From IMG/VR virus record IMGVR_UViG_3300006754_000076, positions 1-31,636 of that record: 31,636 nt of DNA; one strand, 5' to 3'. The number at the start of each line of letters is the position of its first letter. Positions within the stretch are counted from its first letter, which is position 1. A model generated the notes under the pieces. It was not told the origin of the DNA. It did not search any database and saw nothing but the letters and a program-made list of their open reading frames with translations. The translations under genes and the position numbers were made by a program. The DNA is from a virus. Below, piece after piece: positions 1 to 7,670 of this stretch.

Positions 1-84
1 CAAGAATACGCTACCTTTTGGTCGGAACAATTAGGTGTTGGTGGTGAATTTGATACAAAAGAAGAAGAAAAAGAAAATGAGTAA
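1..84 (+). CDS. C-terminal fragment of an unidentified protein
   Basis: Frame 1 is open from the window edge to a TAA at 82-84 and gives 27 residues. The end is strongly acidic (EFDTKEEEKENE), a kind of tail often seen at the C-terminus of soluble phage proteins. Too little is present to assign a function. Its stop overlaps the ATG at 77 of a possible mini-ORF, and the exonuclease gene follows at 120, so it is probably the preceding member of the same co-directional cluster. Confidence 0.6.
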   Translation, partial: QEYATFWSEQLGVGGEFDTKEEEKENE

Positions 85-142
85 AGTAAAAAATTGTCTA
101 ACCTGTAATCTAAATAAAAGTGAACAAAACATTAATAGTTGA
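77..142 (+). CDS. possible 21-residue mini-ORF with a CxxC motif
   Basis: ATG at 77 overlaps the upstream stop by 8 bases, and the frame ends with TGA at 140-142, 23 bases inside the exonuclease gene. The peptide is MSKVKNCLTCNLNKSEQNIN plus S, with one CxxC pair. The arrangement (ATG overlapping the previous stop, GTG start of the next gene inside it) would suit translational coupling. It could also be a remnant of a larger zinc-binding protein, or chance. No homologue is recognised and the length alone gives no support. Confidence 0.25.
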   Translation: MSKVKNCLTCNLNKSEQNINS

Positions 143-1124
143 TGGTAATTCTCTACTTAAACTAGGCTTTCACGGTCTAAAAAACTTCCAAAACCAAACT
201 AAACATTTAGGTGGTGTGTTTTTCTTTCTAAACACCATTAGAAAAAGTATTGCAGAAGATTTTTTTTCTAAGATTATAGTTGCTTGGGATGGTGAAAGAA
301 ATTATGAATATAGAAGAAAAATATACGCCCCTTACAAATCTAAACGTAGAGAAAAAAGACTATCGGAAGAACAACAATATTCATTCTCTTCCCAAAAAGT
401 TAGAGTTAAACAATACCTGGAGGAAATTTTTGTACGTCAATGTGAGTTTGAAGGGTTAGAAGCAGATGATGTTGTTGGGTACTATACTCGTCACAGTACA
501 GAAGAAATAACAATCTTAACTAATGATAGAGACCTTACACAACTTATTAGTGAAAATGTAAATTTAAAATTATTAACTAATAACAAAATACATACCTTAA
601 AAGATACTATAAAATATGAAGGATTTGAAATCCCTGTAATGAATATTAAACTTTTAAAAATAATATGTGGAGATTCGTCCGACGATATTAGCGGTATCAA
701 AAATGTAGGAATAAAAACAGTTATAAACATTATGCCAGAAATTTTAGAGAAAAATATTAATTTATTAGACTTTAGAAAGAGATGTTTAGAACTTAACGAA
801 ACTGGCGATAAGAATTATAGATTAAGAAATATTTTAGAAGGTACCACTAAAGAAGGTGTATTGGGAGAAGATTTTTTTATAAGAAATACAAAACTTATAG
901 ACCTATACGAATCAGAGTACCCAACTGAAATGCAAACAGAAATTTATGAATTAATAAACGAAACCCTCGACCCAAGTGGCAGGTCTTATAAAAATCTTCT
1001 TAAAATGATGATGGAAGACGGTTTATTCGATTTTATTGGAAAATCTGATGAATCTTTTTTAAATTTTACAAGACCACTTCTCCTATTGAGCAGAGTGGAA
1101 AAAAACAAATTTAAATCTAATTAA
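120..1124 (+). CDS. 5'-3' exonuclease, FEN family (T4 RNase H-like)
   Basis: A flap/5'-exonuclease that would remove RNA primers and flaps from lagging-strand fragments during phage replication. Metal-binding motifs appear in the family's order: LIVDGN with D8, VAWDG around D57 followed by R65/R66 and Y72K73 of the helical arch, EGLEADDVVG (E111-G120; acidic E114, D116, D117), TNDRD (D136, D138) and GDSSDDISGI (D185, D188, D189) leading into a helix-hairpin-helix (NVGIKT). The length, 334 residues, is near that of T4 RNase H (about 305). The start is GTG: an in-frame TAA lies at 111-113 and no ATG precedes the first motif. No Shine-Dalgarno is visible. The first 23 bases overlap the mini-ORF. 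The family call is strong; equivalence to T4 rnh is inferred from the myovirus context. Confidence 0.9.
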   Translation: MNKTLIVDGNSLLKLGFHGLKNFQNQTKHLGGVFFFLNTIRKSIAEDFFSKIIVAWDGERNYEYRRKIYAPYKSKRREKRLSEEQQYSFSSQKVRVKQYLEEIFVRQCEFEGLEADDVVGYYTRHSTEEITILTNDRDLTQLISENVNLKLLTNNKIHTLKDTIKYEGFEIPVMNIKLLKIICGDSSDDISGIKNVGIKTVINIMPEILEKNINLLDFRKRCLELNETGDKNYRLRNILEGTTKEGVLGEDFFIRNTKLIDLYESEYPTEMQTEIYELINETLDPSGRSYKNLLKMMMEDGLFDFIGKSDESFLNFTRPLLLLSRVEKNKFKSN

Positions 1125-1127
1125 AAA

Positions 1128-1553
1128 ATGGAAAGAAAAGAAAATCAAAAATTTGAATTTTTACTAACACTAAATAATAATATTATTTGTCAAAGATACT
1201 TTAATGTTAGGAATTTTAACCCAAAAAGCGTAAGGTCGTTAGACCTATATGAGACTATTACTGATGTAGTTGATGACATAATAAAGACTTTAAAACAAAA
1301 AACTACAGATATTATTACACAATTTTACACAGATGACGTGTCAAAGTTACAGTCAGGAACAGAACATTTTACGATAACTATAAAAAGAGAAAATACAAAT
1401 ATAATCCAATATATCTTCCCTGCAGATTTGTACCCACCAAGAGTTAAGTTCTCAGTAGATATTAGGCCCCAAATTTCTTACTTTTTAAGAGAGATAACTG
1501 ACACTTTGTCAAGAAGAAAATTAACTACAAAATACCTAAATAAAGAACTTTAA
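1128..1553 (+). CDS. hypothetical protein, 141 aa
   Basis: I do not recognise this protein. ATG at 1128 lies 3 bases after the exonuclease stop, so the two are probably co-transcribed. It looks soluble, mixed alpha/beta and slightly basic, with no signal peptide, membrane segment or cysteine cluster. It opens with a run of beta-prone residues (FEFLLTLNNNIICQRYFNVR) and has a hydrophilic helical middle. Its place between exonuclease and helicase suggests a replication-associated accessory role, but that rests on position only. The last codons form the left arm of an inverted repeat whose right arm lies in the leader of the helicase gene. Confidence 0.75.
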   Translation: MERKENQKFEFLLTLNNNIICQRYFNVRNFNPKSVRSLDLYETITDVVDDIIKTLKQKTTDIITQFYTDDVSKLQSGTEHFTITIKRENTNIIQYIFPADLYPPRVKFSVDIRPQISYFLREITDTLSRRKLTTKYLNKEL

Positions 1554-1572
1554 GAGGCCTTTTTAGGTATTT
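1530..1572 (+). repeat. 11-bp inverted repeat spanning a gene end and the next leader
   Basis: AAATACCTAAA at 1530-1540 is perfectly complementary to TTTAGGTATTT at 1562-1572, leaving a 21-base loop that contains AGGCCT and a short T-run. The right arm overlaps the TATTTATTA element that precedes the helicase start. It could be a weak terminator or attenuator, an RNA-stability hairpin, or an operator-like site. The stem is AT-rich and the U-tract is not placed after the stem as in a classic intrinsic terminator. Confidence 0.4.
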
Positions 1573-1576
1573 ATTA
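1566..1576 (+). promoter_or_regulatory. GGTATTTATTA element, putative phage promoter or leader motif
   Basis: GGTATTTATTA ends 12 bases before the helicase ATG at 1589 and is followed by CTAAAGAAATAT. Nearly the same block (GTATTTATTA, then ATTAAAGAAAT) precedes the gene at 7745/7750, and related TATTTAT strings precede the starts at 5057, 5280 and 30139. TATTTATA is the reverse complement of the T4 late promoter core TATAAATA, so orientation and function are uncertain. Confidence 0.35.
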
Positions 1577-1588
1577 CTAAAGAAATAT

Positions 1589-2962
1589 ATGATGACAGGA
1601 ACAGAAAACTTCGGCTATTTAGGATACAACTTCCAAGTAAAACTAATTAATTTAATTGTTTGTGACAAAAATTTTGCACAATCTATTTTAGATGTTGTAG
1701 AGCCTAAATATATTGACAATCAGTATTTTAAATTAATAGTACAGATAGTCAAAGAATACTATGAAAAATACCAGTCTGTTCCGTCTTTTGAGACTTTAGA
1801 ACAAATAACACACTTAGAAGTTAGTTCTGAAATGGCTAAAAAATGTGTTATTGATATGTTAAAGGAAGTTAAGGATAGTTCATTTGAAGACCATCTATTC
1901 GTCAAAGAAAAATCTATTAAATTTTGTAAACAACAAGAATTGAAAAAAGCTATTCGTAAAGTTGAAAAAATTATGGAGAAGGGAGAGTTTGAAAGTTATG
2001 ATAGATGTGAAGAATTTATAAGACACGCAATTCAAATAGGTGATGTAGACCATGACAGTTTAGAAGTTTTTCATAATCTAGAAGAAGTTTTAAGAGAAGA
2101 TTATAGACACCCAATCCCTACTGGCATAGACGGAATAGACAATTTACTCAATGGAGGGTTAGCAAAAGGGGAGATTGGTGTGATATTAGCTCCAACAGGT
2201 GTTGGAAAGACTACAATACTTACTAAGTTTGCTAATACAGCCTTTAACATGGGGTATAATGTTTTACAAATATTTTTTGAAGATAACCCTAAAATCATAC
2301 AAAGAAAACATTTTACATGTTGGACCGGAATAGTTCCAGATGAGTTAAGTGAAAACAAAGAAAAAGTACTCTCTAAAGCGGATGAAATGAAAAAACAGGG
2401 TGGAAAATTAATTTTAAAAAAGATGGCTTCTGATGAGTTTAATATGACTACCATTAAAAATCAGATTAGAAAAGTAATTTCTGAAGGAAACAATCTTGAT
2501 TTAGTTATTTTGGACTATATAGATTGTGTGTTACCTGATAGAAGTTTTAGTGATGAATGGAAAGGGGAAGGGTCAGTAATGAGAAAGTTTGAATCAATGT
2601 GTAACGAATTAAATTTAGTAGGTTGGACCGCAACACAAGGAAATAGGTCTTCTATTTCTTCTGAAGTGGTAACTACTGACCAAATGGGAGGTTCAATCAA
2701 AAAAGCTCAGGTAGGTCATGTCATTATTTCAGTCGCTAAAACTTTACAGCAAAAAGAATTAGGTCTAGCAACCATTGCAATTACAAAATCAAGATTAGGT
2801 AAAGATGGTATTATATTTGAAAACTGTACATTTAACAATGCAACTCTTGAAGTAAACACAGAATCTACACAAACATTCCTAGGATTTGAAGAAGAAAAAA
2901 CTGAAAGGAATAGACAAAGAGTTTTAGATGCTCTACAAAGAAGACAAAAAGTATTAAAATAA
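1589..2962 (+). CDS. replicative DNA helicase, DnaB/gp41-like
   Basis: A hexameric 5'-3' helicase of the RecA-fold SF4 group, expected to unwind the fork together with the phage primase. The C-terminal motor domain starts near residue 175 with a GIDGIDNLLNGG segment. It has Walker A APTGVGKT (A201-T208), a following FFEDN motif, Walker B LDLVILDY (D309), and later WTATQGNR (motif H3-like) and ITKSRLGKDG near the end. The N-terminal 170 residues are helical, as in the helicase N-domain. At 457 residues it is close to T4 gp41 (475). The start is one of two adjacent ATGs (1589 or 1592) with no Shine-Dalgarno; an element shared with other starts lies 12 bases upstream. Phage RecA/UvsX and RadA are alternatives, but the N-domain and motif order fit DnaB better. 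Confidence 0.9.
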   Translation: MMTGTENFGYLGYNFQVKLINLIVCDKNFAQSILDVVEPKYIDNQYFKLIVQIVKEYYEKYQSVPSFETLEQITHLEVSSEMAKKCVIDMLKEVKDSSFEDHLFVKEKSIKFCKQQELKKAIRKVEKIMEKGEFESYDRCEEFIRHAIQIGDVDHDSLEVFHNLEEVLREDYRHPIPTGIDGIDNLLNGGLAKGEIGVILAPTGVGKTTILTKFANTAFNMGYNVLQIFFEDNPKIIQRKHFTCWTGIVPDELSENKEKVLSKADEMKKQGGKLILKKMASDEFNMTTIKNQIRKVISEGNNLDLVILDYIDCVLPDRSFSDEWKGEGSVMRKFESMCNELNLVGWTATQGNRSSISSEVVTTDQMGGSIKKAQVGHVIISVAKTLQQKELGLATIAITKSRLGKDGIIFENCTFNNATLEVNTESTQTFLGFEEEKTERNRQRVLDALQRRQKVLK

Positions 2963-2971
2963 TAAATAAAT

Positions 2972-2979
2972 TATAAATA
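2972..2979 (+). promoter_or_regulatory. TATAAATA, T4-late-promoter-like octamer
   Basis: This is an exact match to the T4 late promoter core, in the 22-base gap before the reductase. In T4 the octamer sits at about -13 to -6, which here would put transcription start at or next to the ATG (2985) and give an essentially leaderless message. The surrounding gap is almost pure A/T, so a chance match is quite possible. Confidence 0.3.
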
Positions 2980-2984
2980 AAATT

Positions 2985-4886
2985 ATGAACATTTCAAACA
3001 AAATTTTATCGGATATTACTGTTTACATGAAGTATGCAAAATATATTCCAGAATTGAATAGAAGAGAAACATGGGAAGAATTAGTGACTAGGAATAAAAA
3101 TATGCATATAAAAAAATATCCAAACCTTAAAGATGAGATTAGTGAAAAATATAAAATGGTACAGGATAAAAAGATATTACCATCAATGAGGTCCATGCAA
3201 TTTGCAGGTAAACCAATAGAGATATCACCAAACAGAGTTTATAATTGTGCCTACTTACCGATAGACTCTATCGACTCATTTAACGAAACAATGTTTTTAC
3301 TACTAGGTGGTACAGGTGTTGGATACTCTGTTCAAAAACATCATGTTGAAAAATTACCAATAATACAAAAACCATATACAAAGAGAACAAAAAGATTCTT
3401 AATTGGTGACTCTATTGAAGGATGGGCGGATTCAATTAAAGTTTTAATGAAATCATATATGAATGGCGGTGGTAGTACCATAGAATTTGACTTCTCCGAT
3501 ATTAGAGCAAAAGGAGCAAGACTAGTAACATCAGGTGGAAAGGCACCAGGACCACAACCACTAAAAGAATGTTTGGTTAAGATTGAAGGTCTTTTAATGC
3601 AAAAAGAAAATGGGGAACAATTAACTACATTAGAAACACATGACATTATATGTTATATCGCAGACGCTGTATTAGCTGGTGGCATTAGAAGAGCGGCTCT
3701 TATTAGTTTATTTAGTGCAGATGACGAACAAATGATTTCGTGTAAAGCTGGTAATTGGTGGGAATTAAACCCACAACGTGGAAGAGCAAATAATTCTGCA
3801 TGTTTAATGAGACATAAAATTACGAAATCATTTTTCATGGGTTTATGGAAAAGAGTAGAATTATCAGGAGCAGGAGAACCGGGGATTTATCTTAACAATG
3901 ATAAAGATTGGGGAACTAATCCATGTTGTGAGATTGCTTTACGTCCATACCAGTTCTGTAATTTATGTGAAGTGAATGTATCAAATATAGAATCCCAAGA
4001 AGATTTAAATGAAAGAGTTAAAGCGGCAGCATTTATTGGAACACTCCAAGCAGGGTATACTAACTTTCATTATTTAAGAGAAATTTGGCAAGAGACCACT
4101 GAAAAAGACGCTCTTATCGGTGTGTCAATGACAGGTATAGGTTCTGGTAAAGTATTAGACTATGACATGTCAAAGTCCGCAAGTTTAGTAAAAAGAGAAA
4201 ATACCAGAGTATCCAAACTAATCAACATAAACCAGTCAGCAAGATGTACAACTGTAAAACCTGCAGGAACAACATCATTAACACTAGGTACTTCATCAGG
4301 TATTCATGCATGGCATAATAATTATTATATTAGAAGAATTAGAGTTGGTAAGAATGAATCGATATACCAACATTTGGTTATACACCATCCAGAATTAGTT
4401 GAAGATGAATACTTCAGACCACATGATACAGCAGTAATAACTATCCCTCAAAAATCACCAGAAGGTTCTATATTAAGAACTGAATCACCATTCCAACTAC
4501 TAGAGAGAGTTAAGAAGGTTGCAACAGAATGGGTAAAATCTGGCCATAGAAAAGGTTCAAACTCACATAATGTGTCTGCAACAATATCATTAAGAGACCA
4601 TGAATGGGACGCAGCTGGAGAGTGGATGTGGGAAAACAGAAAGCACTATAACGGACTATCAGTATTACCATACAATGGTGGAACATACATTCAAGCACCA
4701 TTTGAAGATATTACAAAGGAAACATATGAAGAAATGTTAGAAACTTTAAAAGAAGTTGACTTAACTAAAGTAGTAGAATTAGATGATAATACTAATTTAT
4801 CAGGTGAATTAGCATGTGCGGGTGGAAGTTGTGAGATTGATGTGGATTTAAAAAAGTTAGAAGAAGTAGGTGAAACACAAATTTAG
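2985..4886 (+). CDS. adenosylcobalamin-dependent (class II) ribonucleotide reductase, monomeric RTPR type
   Basis: Reduces ribonucleotides to deoxyribonucleotides with a cobalamin-generated thiyl radical, supplying dNTPs for phage replication. Visible landmarks are YNCAYLP with redox Cys88, LGGTGVGYSVQ, DFSDIRAKGARL, the class II signature NPCCEI (N312, radical Cys314, E316), FCNLCE with redox partner Cys325, VKPAGTTSL, and a mobile C-terminal pair CAGGSC (Cys611, Cys616) for re-reduction. These map onto C119, C408, C419 and C731/C736 of the Lactobacillus leichmannii enzyme (739 residues). The protein is shorter at 633 residues, mainly between the first Cys and the radical Cys, where that enzyme carries its allosteric insertion. 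No small subunit, activase or cobalamin gene is present, so it depends on host B12. ATG start without Shine-Dalgarno. Its 3' end overlaps the next gene by 17 bases. Confidence 0.92.
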   Translation: MNISNKILSDITVYMKYAKYIPELNRRETWEELVTRNKNMHIKKYPNLKDEISEKYKMVQDKKILPSMRSMQFAGKPIEISPNRVYNCAYLPIDSIDSFNETMFLLLGGTGVGYSVQKHHVEKLPIIQKPYTKRTKRFLIGDSIEGWADSIKVLMKSYMNGGGSTIEFDFSDIRAKGARLVTSGGKAPGPQPLKECLVKIEGLLMQKENGEQLTTLETHDIICYIADAVLAGGIRRAALISLFSADDEQMISCKAGNWWELNPQRGRANNSACLMRHKITKSFFMGLWKRVELSGAGEPGIYLNNDKDWGTNPCCEIALRPYQFCNLCEVNVSNIESQEDLNERVKAAAFIGTLQAGYTNFHYLREIWQETTEKDALIGVSMTGIGSGKVLDYDMSKSASLVKRENTRVSKLININQSARCTTVKPAGTTSLTLGTSSGIHAWHNNYYIRRIRVGKNESIYQHLVIHHPELVEDEYFRPHDTAVITIPQKSPEGSILRTESPFQLLERVKKVATEWVKSGHRKGSNSHNVSATISLRDHEWDAAGEWMWENRKHYNGLSVLPYNGGTYIQAPFEDITKETYEEMLETLKEVDLTKVVELDDNTNLSGELACAGGSCEIDVDLKKLEEVGETQI

Positions 4887-5073
4887 TAAAGAAATTTTAT
4901 ACCACTTTAATTGTGGTAAATGTAATAAATGGTGGTCAATAGCTGACCACCATTTATTGTCTAATAATGTACCAAAAAAAGAAGAAATGGTACCTAATTC
5001 TATAATATGTCCTCATTGTGGACATGAAGAACAAGTTGAATATATTTATAAGAGTAATGAAACATCTAATTAA
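4870..5073 (+). CDS. small zinc-ribbon protein, 67 aa
   Basis: A GTG start at 4870 lies inside the end of the reductase gene (17-base overlap), implying translational coupling. Two CxxC knuckles about 30 residues apart (CGKC at residues 15-18 and CPHC near residue 48) are a classic zinc ribbon. A WWSIADHH segment follows the first knuckle. No enzyme domain is attached. Such minimal ribbons can bind nucleic acid or protein; the role is unknown. The overlap makes a function linked to the reductase possible, but only by context. An ATG start is not available in this frame without losing the first knuckle. Confidence 0.7.
   Translation: MKHKFSKEILYHFNCGKCNKWWSIADHHLLSNNVPKKEEMVPNSIICPHCGHEEQVEYIYKSNETSN
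5043..5050 (+). promoter_or_regulatory. TATTTATA element six bases before a start
   Basis: TATTTATA lies within the end of the zinc-ribbon gene, with AGAGTA between it and the ATG at 5057. It matches the string four bases before the gp25-like start. It is listed because of that recurrence only; here it is also coding sequence (Tyr-Ile-Tyr), so chance is a real alternative. Confidence 0.2.
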
Positions 5074-5266
5074 AAAAATATTAAGAGAACACACTTCGTG
5101 GCAACCATCTGATGACGATAAATGGAATAAATTAGAAAAGGACCTAAGATATGTTGTTGAACGTTTAATAGAACGTCATAAAGATAGTTGGGGTGGTGAC
5201 CAATACGAAGTAATGGGAGCTATAGAACAGGTATTGGAAGGTATGTTCGCAAAAGTAGAACGATAG
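5057..5266 (+). CDS. small charged helical protein, 69 aa
   Basis: I do not recognise this protein. I chose ATG 5057, which overlaps the zinc-ribbon gene by 17 bases, over the in-frame ATG at 5018. The extra 13 residues from 5018 lie over the zinc-ribbon coding region, and the 5057 start gives a clean basic N-terminus (MKHLIKKILREH). The rest is helix-prone and rich in charged residues (DDDKWNKLEKDLRYVVERL). No transmembrane or signal segment is seen. It sits between nucleotide-metabolism genes and the baseplate block, and its stop lies 13 bases before the gp25-like start. Confidence 0.6.
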   Translation: MKHLIKKILREHTSWQPSDDDKWNKLEKDLRYVVERLIERHKDSWGGDQYEVMGAIEQVLEGMFAKVER

Positions 5267-5275
5267 GTATTTATA
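5267..5275 (+). promoter_or_regulatory. GTATTTATA element before the baseplate block
   Basis: GTATTTATA directly follows the preceding stop codon and ends 4 bases before the ATG at 5280. It belongs to the recurrent TATTTAT group. The position is notable because it falls at the switch from DNA-metabolism to structural genes, where a late promoter would be expected. If transcription ran rightward from it, the start point would have to fall at or inside the coding region, so it may be a translation-related element instead. Confidence 0.3.
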
Positions 5276-5279
5276 GTAT

Positions 5280-5747
5280 ATGGAAATTGCAAGAGAACGA
5301 TATGGTGTAACCTTTCCCTTCCAGGACAGTCCTAGTGGTTTTTTTTTAAGAACTACTACAACTCCTAGAGAAGAGATTAGGACTAATTTAATTCATTTAC
5401 TATTAACAAGGAAAGGTAGTAGATACTTTTTACCTGATTTTGGTACTAGACTTTATCAGTTTATCTTTGACCAATTAGACGCTGATACGTTTCAAGCAAT
5501 AGACGCTGAAATAAAAGAAGCGGTAGGAAGGTATCTTCCTAATGTAAAAATTAATGAAGTAAAAGTAGAAAAAATAGACCTAACCCAACCTACCGACCAA
5601 AATAATGTAGTTGCTACTGAATTAAATGACAGCATTTATAGGGTAGCGGGAAACGGCACTGAAGAATACACAGCAAAAATTTCTATAGACTTTAGTATGA
5701 GGGACGATGTGTTTGGTAATAGAGATTTTATAATAATTAATTTATAA
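5280..5747 (+). CDS. baseplate wedge protein, gp25/GPW family
   Basis: Small baseplate protein that in T4 joins wedge to hub and helps nucleate sheath assembly. The family core is visible in the first 70 residues: a hydrophobic helix of the form IRTNLIHLLLTRKGSRY, then LPDFGTRLYQFIFD, then an acidic helix (IDAEIKEAVGRYLPNV) and a beta tail ending in FIIINL. It has 155 residues against 132 in T4 gp25. The extra residues look like a loop (TDQNNVVATELNDSIYRVAG) between the last strands. The following gp6-like gene starts 1 base after its stop, the usual 25-6 neighbourhood of contractile tails. A run of nine T at 5339-5347 lies in frame and does not disturb the reading frame. ATG start without Shine-Dalgarno. 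Confidence 0.88.
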   Translation: MEIARERYGVTFPFQDSPSGFFLRTTTTPREEIRTNLIHLLLTRKGSRYFLPDFGTRLYQFIFDQLDADTFQAIDAEIKEAVGRYLPNVKINEVKVEKIDLTQPTDQNNVVATELNDSIYRVAGNGTEEYTAKISIDFSMRDDVFGNRDFIIINL

Positions 5748-5748
5748 T

Positions 5749-7614
5749 ATGGCGTATACAGAAGAAACAAAACAAATATCTTATACTGAAAGAGATTTTT
5801 TAGGAATAAGAAACGAACTTATCAGATTAACTAATACTTACTACCCTAATTTAATTAAAAATACAAATGACGGGTCAATCTATTCAGTATTCTTAGATTT
5901 AAACGCTGCCGTAGCTGATAACCTAAACTATCAAATAGATAGAAGTTTACAAGAAACCGTATTACAATTTGCTCAAGAAAGAAGTTCTTTGTATAATATA
6001 GCAAGAACTTATGGGTTAAAAATACCAGGTAACAGACCTTCTGTTGCTCTCTGTGACTTTTCAATTATAGTACCCGCATTTGGAGATAAAGAAGATGAAA
6101 CCTATTTAGGGTTTTTAAGGAGAAGTTCACAAGTAAGAGGTGCAGGTCAAGTTTTTGAACTAGCAAACGATTGTGATTTTTCTTCACCATATTCCGTTGA
6201 CGGGGTACCAAACAGAACCAAAATTCCAAATGTAGATGCGAATGGTATTATAAACAATTATACCATAACTAAACGAGAAGTAGTAATCAACGGAGTTACT
6301 AAAATATTTAAAAAAGCTATTACGGACGTTGACTCAAAACCATTTTTTAAAACATACTTACCTGATAGAAATGTGTTAGGGATAACCTCAATTATTGAAA
6401 AATCAGGATTAGGATACACCACTCTACCTTCAGATTTAGAATTTTTAACAACCTCCAACGATAGATACTACGAAGTAGACGCGTTAGCGGAAAAAGAGAT
6501 TTTTGTAAACGACCCTTCAGCTCCTAGTGATAATCCCGGATTAAAACCTGGTAAATATGTTAAAACTGGTAAGAGATTTATTACAGAATTTACTCCAGAA
6601 GGATTTTTCTTTTTAACTTTTGGTGGAGGAAATACAACCTCACAAGACCTTTTAAATAGTTTTTCTAAATATGGTACCACTATTAACGCTTCTAAATATT
6701 TTAATAATATTTCTTTAGGTGCTGCAGTGAGACCCAACACAACCCTGTTTATACAATATAGGGTGGGTGGTGGAAAAGCGTCTAATGTTGGGGCTGGCTC
6801 CATAACCTCTATAGGCCAAGTAGATTTTGTAGTTTCAGGACCTGCTCCCGCTATCAACACTAGGGTAAAAAATAGTTTAAAAGTAACAAATGTTACAGCA
6901 GCTATAGGTGGTGACGATTTAATGCCTACAGAAGAAATAAGAAATTATATCTCCTTTAATTTTGCTGCACAAAACAGAGCAGTAACACTAACGGACTATA
7001 TTTCGAAGGTAAGACTAATGCCTGCTCAATTTGGTGCTGCCGCTAAAGTAGGAGCTATAGAAGTAGAAAACAAAGTAAAGTTAAATGTATTATCTTATAC
7101 ACCTACAGGTGAACTTACATCCGCAGTATCCTCTACATTAAAACAAAATATAGCAGAATACCTATCTAATTATAGGATGTTAAATGATTATGTAGAAATA
7201 GGTTCAGGGGCCGTTATAGATTTAGGTATTGATGTCGATATCTTAATACAAAATATGGTAAACCAAGGAGAAATCATTAATAATGTCATACAACAAATTA
7301 AAGACTTCTTTAAACCTGAAAATAATGAGATGGGAACTAAACTTAATATCAGTGAACTTACTAGTAAGATAGTAAACCAACCTGGAGTGACAAATGTGGT
7401 TGACCTTAGAGTTTATAATAAAGTAGGTGGACAATATTCCAACTCTAAAGTAGCCCAACCTTTCATACCCGACACCCCTAATCAAATATATTTAATTGAT
7501 AGTACTATTATTTTCCAACCAAACGAAATAGCACAAATAAGATTTCCATCCAAAGACATTAAAATTAGAGTAAAACAAACTGAGAATTCCGTTTACTCTA
7601 ATAATGTCATATAA
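5749..7614 (+). CDS. baseplate wedge protein, gp6/gpJ-like
   Basis: Core wedge protein that in T4 forms the inner baseplate ring with gp7 and gp53. Support comes from its position next to gp25, its size (621 residues against 660 in T4 gp6), and the N-terminal pattern typical of J-like proteins: YTERDFLGIRNELIRL, then NDGSIYSVFLDLNAAVADNLNYQID and a helix with QERSSLYNIARTYG. Later comes a beta-rich middle and an AVTLTDYISKVRLMPAQFGAA segment, the conserved region near the C-terminal third of gpJ/gp6 proteins, followed by helical dimerisation-like segments. The last 20 codons are duplicated, in degraded form, just after the stop. ATG start 1 base after the gp25-like stop. Confidence 0.85.
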   Translation: MAYTEETKQISYTERDFLGIRNELIRLTNTYYPNLIKNTNDGSIYSVFLDLNAAVADNLNYQIDRSLQETVLQFAQERSSLYNIARTYGLKIPGNRPSVALCDFSIIVPAFGDKEDETYLGFLRRSSQVRGAGQVFELANDCDFSSPYSVDGVPNRTKIPNVDANGIINNYTITKREVVINGVTKIFKKAITDVDSKPFFKTYLPDRNVLGITSIIEKSGLGYTTLPSDLEFLTTSNDRYYEVDALAEKEIFVNDPSAPSDNPGLKPGKYVKTGKRFITEFTPEGFFFLTFGGGNTTSQDLLNSFSKYGTTINASKYFNNISLGAAVRPNTTLFIQYRVGGGKASNVGAGSITSIGQVDFVVSGPAPAINTRVKNSLKVTNVTAAIGGDDLMPTEEIRNYISFNFAAQNRAVTLTDYISKVRLMPAQFGAAAKVGAIEVENKVKLNVLSYTPTGELTSAVSSTLKQNIAEYLSNYRMLNDYVEIGSGAVIDLGIDVDILIQNMVNQGEIINNVIQQIKDFFKPENNEMGTKLNISELTSKIVNQPGVTNVVDLRVYNKVGGQYSNSKVAQPFIPDTPNQIYLIDSTIIFQPNEIAQIRFPSKDIKIRVKQTENSVYSNNVI

Positions 7615-7670
7615 GATTTCCATCCAAAAATATTAAAATTAGAGTAAAACCAACTTAGAATTCCATTTAC
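7537..7670 (+). repeat. 60-bp near-tandem duplication of the gp6-like 3' end
   Basis: Bases 7537-7596 and 7611-7670 are the same 60-base string with 5 mismatches. The copies are 74 bases apart, so the second is out of phase with the first and lies almost wholly outside the gene. Read in the matching register, the second copy encodes IRFPSKNIKIRVKPT and then a stop, against IRFPSKDIKIRVKQT in the gene. This looks like a local duplication scar or a replaced gene end. Confidence 0.9.

Noticed and set aside
2101-2454. Open frames on the minus strand (this and many others)
   Set aside because: All lie opposite long, well-supported + strand genes and show no recognisable domains.
5018-5056. Upstream start for the 69-residue protein
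   Set aside because: It lies over the zinc-ribbon gene's second CxxC region; ATG 5057 gives the 17-base overlap style seen elsewhere and a typical N-terminus.
5339-5347. Nine-T run in the gp25-like gene as a slippage site
   Set aside because: The gene is intact in one frame with the family core on both sides, and no alternative frame product makes sense.
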